This document shows positions 56,364-64,000 of a stretch of DNA of 64,000 nucleotides, in pieces; position 1 is the stretch's first letter; the number at the start of each line of letters is the position of its first letter. The notes beneath the pieces were generated by a model. That model ran no database searches. It was given only the letters and a program-made list of their open reading frames with translations, and was not told the DNA's origin. The DNA is from Methylobacter sp. (lineage in GTDB: Bacteria; Pseudomonadota; Gammaproteobacteria; Methylococcales; Methylomonadaceae): assembly GCF_030680395.1 (NCBI RefSeq), contig NZ_JAUXVR010000014.1:31643-95642 (forward strand). The letters are read 5' to 3'. The translations under genes were made by a program, and so were the position numbers.

Positions 56364-59287
56364 TGGTGACTTTTGTCAGTCAATGCCAGAAAAAAGCCCT
56401 CAATCGTACCCGACGGGTTTTGGATGCCTTCGCTAATCGCATTGGTGACAATACCTGGCAAACCATCATCACCGAAGACGGCTTAATTGCCGTTAAAACC
56501 CTGCTACGCAAAACCGCCACCAAAAATACCGCCGTGTCTTGTCATTGGATTCGGTCAAGAAGCCGGAGCGAGTTGGTTTGGATAGTGGGGAATCGTGACC
56601 AATTTAATCCGGAAGGCATCGTACCCGTAAACTTCACTTTTAAAGAATTAATCATGGATATTCCAAGCGACAAACCAAACCCAAACATGTTGTACGCCAA
56701 TACCCAACTGCAATCATTGATTGAACACTTATTCGCCGTAGGTTACGTCGCAGAACAGCTCCATAAACGGCTTATGCCAAACCAAGAAAAGCAATCAACC
56801 GCTACTTTTGTTGCCGGGTGTTTACATGACTTCGGGAAGATTGACCCATGTTTTCAAGACTGGGTGAGAAACCCTAAGAAGAAAGATTTTGTCGCAGAAG
56901 ATGGGCAGCATATTGATGATGCTAAATTTAGTTTTGATAAACATCCTCGGCATAATGAAATATCAGTGTTGCTTTACCATTTACTGGATCATGTTGATTT
57001 AAAAGAAACAGTTAGCAATCCACTAAAAACCAATGTAAAACACGCTATTTATTGGCATCACACCAAGCCATTTAGGAAAGAAAAAGAAAAGGAATTTACA
57101 TATTATCGAGATATTCATAATAAGCTAGCAAACAGCCTAAATGGTATTGAATTTTCTGAATTAATAGAAAAATCAAAAAAATTACTTAAAAATGTATGTG
57201 AAACCGAAATTAAATATATAAATGCTAATGAGGCTCGGCTAGCAAAAATTTTCAATGAAAATGATAGGTTAGAGATATTTGAATCTACTCAAGATAAGAT
57301 TGAACTTCCATCCTATAAAGATTATTTAAAAGAAGAGAATATTGAAAAATATCATTCAAGAATCAAATGGAATGCTGAGAACAATATCATTCGTGCGTGT
57401 GTTATTTCAGCAGATCGCTGGGTATCTAAATTAACAGCATTGGAGTTACACACGCATATCAAAAATGGTTCATTGGATACTTTATTGGAAGATAGCCTGT
57501 CAACCTCAACAACACTTTGCTCTCAAATCGAGACTTGCTTAAGCTCCTCATTTTTTTCCCCTGAACGAAGCAAGAAACAAAGCGAAATTGCCCATGAGTT
57601 AATCAAAGCACAAAAAATTCCAGTCTTAGCTGGCCCCGCAGGTTGCGGCAAAACCAAAATCGCCTTGGAATGGGCGAAACTGAAAAACGCCCAACAACTT
57701 ATTTGGGTGTGTCCCAGGGTGCAAGTATGCCAAGGCTTGTTCCGAGAATTGATTTCCGAAAAATACCTGCCAAATGCACAAATTGAAATTAATACAGGCG
57801 AATTCAAATTTACTAAAGAATGGGGAAAGGCTACACCAGAAGAGGATTATTTTTCAGGTGATATAGTCCTCACTACCATAGATCAAATATTCAGCGGCAT
57901 TATCAGCCATAACAAAGTCGATACCTTAATTAACTTTTTGGATGCGCATGTGGTTTTCGACGAATTCCATGAATACATCAACATGCCAGCATTTAATTTA
58001 CTGTTTGCTGAATTAATTGCCTGCAAACAACAACAGGAATTAGGCAATACCCTACTGGTTTCTGCTACGCCACATTATTTTTATCTAAGGCAAGTATTAC
58101 AAATTGAACCCGAAGATATTGTCAAAATGCCGTCCTTTAATCAAAGCCAATATCGTATTGAGTTCAGGGAGTTTGATGAAACTACGCAAGATGACAACAA
58201 TCCACTCTACAAATTCCAAAATACCAACACCATTGTTATTAGCAACACTGCCACAACAGCGCAAAAAAGCTTTATCCGTAACCAGCACGAAAATTCAGTG
58301 TTGTTGCATTCCAAGTTTAAAAAAAGCGACAAACAAAAATGGTTTGATGAGGTTTTAGAATCATTCCAAAAAGATGGCACCCAGAAATTCGATGTGTTAC
58401 GTAGTGGGCCAATTGTGCAAGCCTCTTTGAACATTACCTGTAACTATATGATTAGCGAAATGACTTCTGCTGAAAATATGCTTCAGCGATTAGGTCGTTT
58501 AGATCGTTTTGGAAATAATCTTGAACAAATAAATGTGCTTACAATTGCTATAACCGGCGACGTAATACAGGGAAAATCCAAAGGAAACAGTTCTAGGTTT
58601 TTAAATAGTATGCATACATTGCAATCAGCTAAAGCGTGGTATCAGTTTTTTAAAGCAAAAATAGACGATCAATCATTTACGTTGCCCCAATTATACGAGC
58701 TATATGAGGAGTTCCATGAGTCTGATAATGGCAAAAAATCAATAGAATCTGATTTAACCGCTTCGCTTAAGAAAAGTGTGGACTTAATAAATCATAAAGT
58801 AATTGACCCAATTACTATTCCACCTAAAAAAGTACAAGCCAAAGGCCGGGCTAAAATTAGTAAAGGCTCATTACGCGGAGAAAACCGCTTTGTGCAAATG
58901 GCTGTATATGATGTTAATAAACCAAACGATCCGTTTAGAGATCAATATGCATATCAAATGCCCATCAATGAACGGGACGATTTTGATAATTTGACAGCAT
59001 CAAAAGATGAAATTGAAGGCTATGGCGACAGCGATAAAAACTTGCTGGCCTACATGAAAAATAAGCACCACAACATCATGGGCGGCACCAAAGCCTATAA
59101 AGATTTTATCTTGCTTAATGAAGCAAGAGACCCTGAATTTCCCGTTTACCTGAGCTATACGCCTAACGATTTACTTCAGGTCGGCGGAGAAAGCGCTCGG
59201 CATAGTTACGCAATTTACTATGCCGTGTGTGACAAACAGCCTATCGGCGCTATTTCAATTAAACAACTAAATTCAAATGAGGAATGA
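56360..59287 (+). CDS. cas2-3: Cas2-Cas3 fusion (helicase-nuclease), type I-F
   Basis: 975 residues. Residues ~1-95 form a Cas2-like domain. An HD nuclease follows (GCLHDFGKID, His156-Asp157, then HAIYWHHTKP). The SF2 helicase has Walker A AGPAGCGKT (~425), DEFH (~533), SATP and QRLGRLDRFG (~709). The Cas2-Cas3 fusion is diagnostic of type I-F. It both supports adaptation and degrades targets recruited by the effector. The middle (about 56940-57580) is visibly more A+T-rich than the flanks. Confidence 0.96.
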   Translation: MMVTFVSQCQKKALNRTRRVLDAFANRIGDNTWQTIITEDGLIAVKTLLRKTATKNTAVSCHWIRSRSRSELVWIVGNRDQFNPEGIVPVNFTFKELIMDIPSDKPNPNMLYANTQLQSLIEHLFAVGYVAEQLHKRLMPNQEKQSTATFVAGCLHDFGKIDPCFQDWVRNPKKKDFVAEDGQHIDDAKFSFDKHPRHNEISVLLYHLLDHVDLKETVSNPLKTNVKHAIYWHHTKPFRKEKEKEFTYYRDIHNKLANSLNGIEFSELIEKSKKLLKNVCETEIKYINANEARLAKIFNENDRLEIFESTQDKIELPSYKDYLKEENIEKYHSRIKWNAENNIIRACVISADRWVSKLTALELHTHIKNGSLDTLLEDSLSTSTTLCSQIETCLSSSFFSPERSKKQSEIAHELIKAQKIPVLAGPAGCGKTKIALEWAKLKNAQQLIWVCPRVQVCQGLFRELISEKYLPNAQIEINTGEFKFTKEWGKATPEEDYFSGDIVLTTIDQIFSGIISHNKVDTLINFLDAHVVFDEFHEYINMPAFNLLFAELIACKQQQELGNTLLVSATPHYFYLRQVLQIEPEDIVKMPSFNQSQYRIEFREFDETTQDDNNPLYKFQNTNTIVISNTATTAQKSFIRNQHENSVLLHSKFKKSDKQKWFDEVLESFQKDGTQKFDVLRSGPIVQASLNITCNYMISEMTSAENMLQRLGRLDRFGNNLEQINVLTIAITGDVIQGKSKGNSSRFLNSMHTLQSAKAWYQFFKAKIDDQSFTLPQLYELYEEFHESDNGKKSIESDLTASLKKSVDLINHKVIDPITIPPKKVQAKGRAKISKGSLRGENRFVQMAVYDVNKPNDPFRDQYAYQMPINERDDFDNLTASKDEIEGYGDSDKNLLAYMKNKHHNIMGGTKAYKDFILLNEARDPEFPVYLSYTPNDLLQVGGESARHSYAIYYAVCDKQPIGAISIKQLNSNEE

Positions 59288-59290
59288 TTT

Positions 59291-60271
59291 ATGCAAAAAA
59301 TAACCGGCATTAAAAGCGTGGATTTCAAAGTGGTTGCGCTGGGTCATGGAGTAGTCAATTGGAATGGGCCGACAACACTTGCAGGCGATGATGGAAAAAC
59401 GGTTGATAACCATACATTACCCAAATTAAGGGGTTACAGCAATTTAACCGGCAAGGTTAAAGAGGAAACCGGTTATAAATATAAAAAACAGGCATCTGAT
59501 ATAGATTTTAAAGAGACCCCCATGTATATCAGTCAAAACTGCATTCGCCATCATTTATTTAGAGACCAAGCGTTTGATTTGCACTATGCCAAAGATAAAA
59601 ACCTACAAGATGTACTTGCATCTATTACGGGTTTGATACGCGGCTATGTTGTACCTTCAAGCCAGTGCAAACGTACAAGCCCCTTATTGCTTGAGGACTT
59701 TGTTGACCAATTAGGTAACGGTAATTTTGAGCAAATGGGGCGTTCTGGGTCAAAAGAAAAAGGTAAAGATGACAAAGGCGATGATGTGGCCAGCAACTCT
59801 TTTTTCTCCAAAACTACGTTTGGTGAAACTGAATATCTTGCGTATGGCTCTATCAGCATTGAGCAATTAGAGTTTATTTCGCTGGATAAAAAGTTTGACC
59901 GCGCTTCGATGATCATCAAAGAGGGTGAGGGTGAAAAAATCGCCGAAACTGTTCAAAACTTTATCAAAAGCCTTGACCCTGAGCGTAACCCCAAAGCCAT
60001 TTTTAATAAAAATTATGTACGGGGCGGCACCATATTTGAAGAGGGTGAAGTGGGTATTTTGTTAGATAACGAAGCCATTGATATATTAATTCAAGAAACC
60101 ATCCGTATGATTAGCGAATTAAGCATTCGTCAGGCCAAAGGCTATATGTATGTGGATAGTGTATTGGTAGATTACAACGACAGTCATAAAATGATGCGCA
60201 TTAAGCGTTCCGAGAGTGACATATCAGAGACTCCGGAAACGAACTACGCTGGTTATTTTTATGCTAAATAG
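59291..60271 (+). CDS. cas7fv: Cas7fv backbone subunit, type I-F2 (I-Fv)
   Basis: 326 residues. It matches the Shewanella putrefaciens I-Fv backbone protein: [52 protein letters not shown] and [20 protein letters not shown]. Multiple copies coat the crRNA spacer. It replaces Csy3 of ordinary I-F systems. The ATG is 3 bp after the cas2-3 stop. Confidence 0.93.
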   Translation: MQKITGIKSVDFKVVALGHGVVNWNGPTTLAGDDGKTVDNHTLPKLRGYSNLTGKVKEETGYKYKKQASDIDFKETPMYISQNCIRHHLFRDQAFDLHYAKDKNLQDVLASITGLIRGYVVPSSQCKRTSPLLLEDFVDQLGNGNFEQMGRSGSKEKGKDDKGDDVASNSFFSKTTFGETEYLAYGSISIEQLEFISLDKKFDRASMIIKEGEGEKIAETVQNFIKSLDPERNPKAIFNKNYVRGGTIFEEGEVGILLDNEAIDILIQETIRMISELSIRQAKGYMYVDSVLVDYNDSHKMMRIKRSESDISETPETNYAGYFYAK

Positions 60272-60279
60272 GGATGGTC

Positions 60280-61317
60280 ATGCGTATTACGATTAAATAC
60301 GAAGCAGCTTGGCAAAATTCATTTCTGGATGGCTCTAATAATGAGCCTTTGCCCAAGGGCGGACGCGGATTTATTGGTTCTATGACGAATTTATCCAAGC
60401 GAAATAGTGAAGGAAAAAATTCAAATTTTATTCAACGTGAAATTAGCCATGACACGGTTATGGGTGTTTTAAACAGGCTGATTGGTGACCAACGGAAACT
60501 GTATCAAGCAAAAAACTGCCCAAACTATTTTTTTGCAGAATTAGAAAACAGCATTACCTTTGAAAATATTCATGATCGCTCTAAACCCATCAATAAGGAG
60601 ATGGTTTATATTCGTAATATTACGGGAAGTACCGATCAAAATTCTTTCACCGGCATGATTAAAGGCAATGACCCTATTTTTAGCTCTGATTATTCGGATG
60701 CCTTTTGGGGTTTATTAACCTTGGATTTTAAAGATGTATGTCAATTTATCGTAAAGCCCGACTTTGTAGTTGAAAATACAAGAATGTTTGACCCTTTAAG
60801 CGTCCTTGACCAGTTGGAGCAGTTAAATAAACTGAAAGCAATGGAAGTAATTGGGATTGTTGAAGATGCGTTGGCAGAACTAAAAGCTATGTTTCCTGAT
60901 GCTGAATACATAGACGGCAAGGGCATGATTAAACCAATCATGTTTTATTGTTCGGCATTGTATTTACAAATTTCCCGATTAAAAAGTCAACACCCTGAAT
61001 TATCAAATGCTTTGACAAAAAAAGATGGAATCAGCGGCATTTCAAAACGGGGATTTACAGCCAAGGATTTCATGGATCGTTTTACCACTGGCAGTAAAAA
61101 ACCAATTTGGGGCAATCCCTATTTGTTGAAAGAAAAGCGAAAAGGTGAGGGCGAAGTGACTTCATTGCTAACCAAAGCCAATGGCACAATTGAAATACAT
61201 TTGGACATAGCCCAAGACAAAGCGCTACAGCTCAAAGACATGATAGAAGCCGCTGGTGTTTCAAGTTTTTATCTGGGTAAAAAAGGGCTGGCTTATGTTG
61301 ATAGTTACCGGATATAG
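60280..61317 (+). CDS. cas5fv: Cas5fv subunit, type I-F2 (I-Fv)
   Basis: 345 residues. Shared blocks with the Shewanella protein include SNNEPLPKGGRGFIGSMTNL, DTVMGVLNRLIGDQRKLYQA, GSTDQNSFTGMIK and GISGISKRGFTAKDFMDRFT. It caps the 5' handle of the crRNA, and its extra helical domain takes over PAM recognition because no large subunit exists. ATG 60280 is preferred over 60274, with AGGG six nt upstream. Confidence 0.92.
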   Translation: MRITIKYEAAWQNSFLDGSNNEPLPKGGRGFIGSMTNLSKRNSEGKNSNFIQREISHDTVMGVLNRLIGDQRKLYQAKNCPNYFFAELENSITFENIHDRSKPINKEMVYIRNITGSTDQNSFTGMIKGNDPIFSSDYSDAFWGLLTLDFKDVCQFIVKPDFVVENTRMFDPLSVLDQLEQLNKLKAMEVIGIVEDALAELKAMFPDAEYIDGKGMIKPIMFYCSALYLQISRLKSQHPELSNALTKKDGISGISKRGFTAKDFMDRFTTGSKKPIWGNPYLLKEKRKGEGEVTSLLTKANGTIEIHLDIAQDKALQLKDMIEAAGVSSFYLGKKGLAYVDSYRI

Positions 61318-61326
61318 GGACTAAAC

Positions 61327-61908
61327 ATGAAACATTACATTGAAATAACTTTATTACCTAGCTCAGACATCAATTTGTTTAGTCTCTGGTCAAAAGTATT
61401 CCAACAAATCCATTTGGGCTTAGTTGAAATGCAGGACGACCAAGGCCGAGTACCGATTGGTTTATCGTTTCCGGAATATGTAATCGGCGAAAAATATAGT
61501 CTGTTGGGTGATAAATTGCGGTTATTGGCGGATGAAGCAACTCTCAGCCAATTCAACGCCACTAAATGGTTATCGCGGCTGAGTGATTATATGCATTGCA
61601 CTAGTATTCGCTCTGTACCGGAAAAAATCACAGGTTACGCAATTTATCAACGTGAACAACCAAAAACCAATAAAGAGCGCTTGGCCAGACGTTATGCCAA
61701 GAGACATAACATTGACTATGACACGGCGTTGTTATGCTATGGGGAGATGGCGGATAAAACCATAGCAACGCCATTTATTCGTTTAAAAAGTTTGAGTGGC
61801 GGCAATGAGTTTTGTTTGTGGATTAAAAAAACCGTGGTAACAGAACCGTCAGGATCGACATTCAGCAGCTACGGCTTAAGTGCTGTATCCACTGTACCCG
61901 ACTTTTGA
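61327..61908 (+). CDS. cas6f: Cas6f (Csy4) crRNA-processing endoribonuclease
   Basis: 193 residues. Ferredoxin-like RNase that cuts each repeat below its hairpin and stays bound to the 3' end. The catalytic histidine is at residue 29 (QQIHLGLVE), the same position as in Pseudomonas Csy4. The C-terminal region RLARRYAKRH is arginine-rich, as in the RNA-binding helix. It is the last gene before the array. Confidence 0.94.
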   Translation: MKHYIEITLLPSSDINLFSLWSKVFQQIHLGLVEMQDDQGRVPIGLSFPEYVIGEKYSLLGDKLRLLADEATLSQFNATKWLSRLSDYMHCTSIRSVPEKITGYAIYQREQPKTNKERLARRYAKRHNIDYDTALLCYGEMADKTIATPFIRLKSLSGGNEFCLWIKKTVVTEPSGSTFSSYGLSAVSTVPDF

Positions 61909-62038
61909 CCTAACTTTTTACGCTCCTTAAAAAATTAATAAAAATCAGTTAGTTGCATAATGCAGTTTTCGGGATGGGTAAAACCGCTAAATCCCCTGTA
62001 TACTGCTATGCAACTGGCTTTCAAGCTTTTTGATACTA
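61909..62038 (+). promoter_or_regulatory. CRISPR leader
   Basis: 130 bp, A+T-rich, between cas6f and the first repeat. It includes AAAAAATTAATAAAAATCAG and no open frame. New spacers should enter at its right end, and it should carry the pre-crRNA promoter and IHF-type sites. Confidence 0.75.
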
Positions 62039-64000
62039 GTTCCCTGCCGCACAGGCAGCTTAGAAATTTTAAAGTTTGCGGCTTTATCGAGTTTACGCGT
62101 TCCCTGCCGCACAGGCAGCTTAGAAACGATATCGACAGTCGCGACGATGGCGATCCGGGTTCCCTGCCGCACAGGCAGCTTAGAAAATATCTTCACGTCC
62201 ATAGTTCGGCAAGTAATCGTTCCCTGCCGCACAGGCAGCTTAGAAAATGATCGAAACACTATTAACTGTATTCCGCTCGTTCCCTGCCGCACAGGCAGCT
62301 TAGAAAAGTAATTGAATATAACTCTATAGGTATTGAGGGTTCCCTGCCGCACAGGCAGCTTAGAAATTTCGGTATCAAGCAGGTCGTGTGTAACTGACGT
62401 TCCCTGCCGCACAGGCAGCTTAGAAATGGAATGACATTACGAACAGAATAACGAAGCTGTTCCCTGCCGCACAGGCAGCTTAGAAAGGTACGGAAGGCGA
62501 CGGGAAACGTGCCGCCGAGTTCCCTGCCGCACAGGCAGCTTAGAAATTGATTCGGATGGCAACAGAAGTATATTTGATGTTCCCTGCCGCACAGGCAGCT
62601 TAGAAAATAGATGGGGGCATGAAGGGATTAATATTGCAGTTCCCTGCCGCACAGGCAGCTTAGAAAGTTTAAATAATCCGACGCAAGATAGTCTCTCGGT
62701 TCCCTGCCGCACAGGCAGCTTAGAAAGTATGCACATGTCATAAGTCATCGATATAACAGTTCCCTGCCGCACAGGCAGCTTAGAAAGGTTTCTTCTATTC
62801 TTGCTTTGACTCGCATTAGTTCCCTGCCGCACAGGCAGCTTAGAAAAAGATTTCTTATCAAAAAATGGTCGGACATTTGTTCCCTGCCGCACAGGCAGCT
62901 TAGAAACAACGAAAGTTACCGTAAAGGTGCATGTCCGTGTTCCCTGCCGCACAGGCAGCTTAGAAATTCCGTTAGATTTCACATTGATAATTTGCTGTGT
63001 TCCCTGCCGCACAGGCAGCTTAGAAAAAATCTTCGGGCGTTAAATCAGTGTTTTTAATGTTCCCTGCCGCACAGGCAGCTTAGAAAAATAAACTGGTTTA
63101 ACGATTGAATTTCAATAGGTTCCCTGCCGCACAGGCAGCTTAGAAATAAATTTAAATCAAATTACAGTGCGCGGCGCAGTTCCCTGCCGCACAGGCAGCT
63201 TAGAAAAGCAATCTTCAACATCTGGCTCATTGATTTTCAGTTCCCTGCCGCACAGGCAGCTTAGAAATCGAACTTGCGTATGAGCGCGTAGAGTGCTGTT
63301 GTTCCCTGCCGCACAGGCAGCTTAGAAACTTGCGCAGTGGCAATATCGCCAACCTCACAAGTTCCCTGCCGCACAGGCAGCTTAGAAAAAAATAATCAAT
63401 CGCTATCTGTATATTTGTCAGTTCCCTGCCGCACAGGCAGCTTAGAAATTTTCATTATCTGAGGCTACCGGGTGGCTTTCGTTCCCTGCCGCACAGGCAG
63501 CTTAGAAAGTAGATTGAATCGCTTTGTGGGTGCCACTGGAAGTTCCCTGCCGCACAGGCAGCTTAGAAATCGGTTCCTCGTCGTCTGTATTTTTTTGGGC
63601 TGTTCCCTGCCGCACAGGCAGCTTAGAAACAATATCGCGAAAGTCAAAAAAGAGATCCGCGGTTCCCTGCCGCACAGGCAGCTTAGAAATCGAGATCGTT
63701 TTTGATGTAGAAAAACTGTTTGTTCCCTGCCGCACAGGCAGCTTAGAAATTTTGCTGGCGGCGCAAGCGGTGCAATATGCGGTTCCCTGCCGCACAGGCA
63801 GCTTAGAAATTGTTTTCTCTATCTTTCGCGTGTAATGGCATGTTCCCTGCCGCACAGGCAGCTTAGAAAGTTATCATTTGTTGAAATGGGCCGCCGGTAT
63901 TGTTCCCTGCCGCACAGGCAGCTTAGAAAGATATTGGTTTGTTTTTCGACAATATTTGGACGTTCCCTGCCGCACAGGCAGCTTAGAAAGATATTGGTTT
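62039..64000 (+). CRISPR. Type I-F CRISPR array, 33 repeats in window, continues past the right edge
   Basis: 33 identical 28-bp repeats beginning GTTCCCTGCC, with a CTGCC-GCACA-GGCAG hairpin and 8-nt tail CTTAGAAA (the expected crRNA 5' handle). Repeats start every 60 bp from 62039 to 63179, then at 63240, 63301, 63361, 63421, 63481, and every 60 bp from 63542 to 63962. Spacers are 32 bp, with three of 33 bp (ending 63239, 63300 and 63541). No repeat is degenerate, so the trailer end has not been reached. The visible part of the last spacer matches the start of the previous one. Confidence 0.99.

Noticed and set aside
61987..63855. Long minus-strand frames across the array with repeated PVRQGT motifs
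   Set aside because: They are translations of the CRISPR repeat; the 60-bp period keeps the frame open.
55416..64000. Tn7-like CRISPR-associated transposon (type I-F3)
   Set aside because: No tniQ or tnsABC is present, and cas1 and a full cas2-3 are; I-F3 systems lack these.

Overview
The window looks like chromosomal DNA of a gammaproteobacterium, most probably a methanotroph or other methylotroph. The evidence is a formaldehyde-activating-enzyme (Fae) homologue (42074-42625), glycogen-handling genes (1-3765), a CysDN sulfate-activation pair, a PqiABC envelope-lipid operon, SrmB, RadA and CorA. The taxonomic call is inference; no rRNA or methane mono-oxygenase gene is present.

Layout. 1-3765 (minus): glycogen cluster with a GH57 protein cut by the window edge, a DUF4912 protein and GlgX. 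4021-9242: RadA, a retropepsin-like protease, CorA, an M28 peptidase and an HhH protein. 9397-11882: a heptad-repeat coiled-coil protein, then a fusion of a Clp1/Grc3-like P-loop domain with an RNase Z-like metallo-beta-lactamase domain. 11933-12516: a MITE-like element and palindromes. 12692-19281: an alternative (N-type) F-ATPase operon, atpD-C-Q-B-E-F-A-G, interrupted between atpE and atpF by a GxxExxY-protein cassette whose flanking repeats also occur upstream of the operon. 19565-32737: mostly stand-alone genes, many encoding membrane proteins (CBS protein, MarC, Kef-type antiporter, M48/LemA pair, ceramidase-like, rhomboid), plus SrmB, a CheY-like regulator and an FAD enzyme. 32791-35310: a CBS-PAS-GGDEF-EAL protein. 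35599-38565: cysD and cysN, split by a four-helix-bundle gene with its own flanking repeats. 38770-41308: an uncharacterised membrane protein and coiled-coil protein pair. 41392-50850: a membrane protein, the Fae paralogue, an LtaS-type sulfatase, an exported protein with a TonB receptor, a GGDEF-EAL protein and a pentapeptide-repeat protein. 51333-54733: pqiA-pqiA-pqiB-pqiC. 54836-54911: tRNA-Lys(CTT).

55416-64000: a complete type I-F2 (I-Fv) CRISPR-Cas locus directly downstream of the tRNA. It encodes cas1, a cas2-3 fusion, cas7fv, cas5fv and cas6f, with no large subunit (cas8f/csy1) and no csy2. The array has 33 identical 28-bp repeats in the window and runs off the right edge. Cas6f should cut each repeat at its CTGCC/GGCAG hairpin, Cas7fv and Cas5fv should coat the crRNA and recognise the PAM, and Cas2-3 should degrade the target.

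A second theme is small repeats. Palindromic families sit between genes, bracket two small cassette genes placed inside otherwise tight operons (N-ATPase and cysDN), and in two cases lie in frame inside coding sequences (43425-43472 and 46016-46126).
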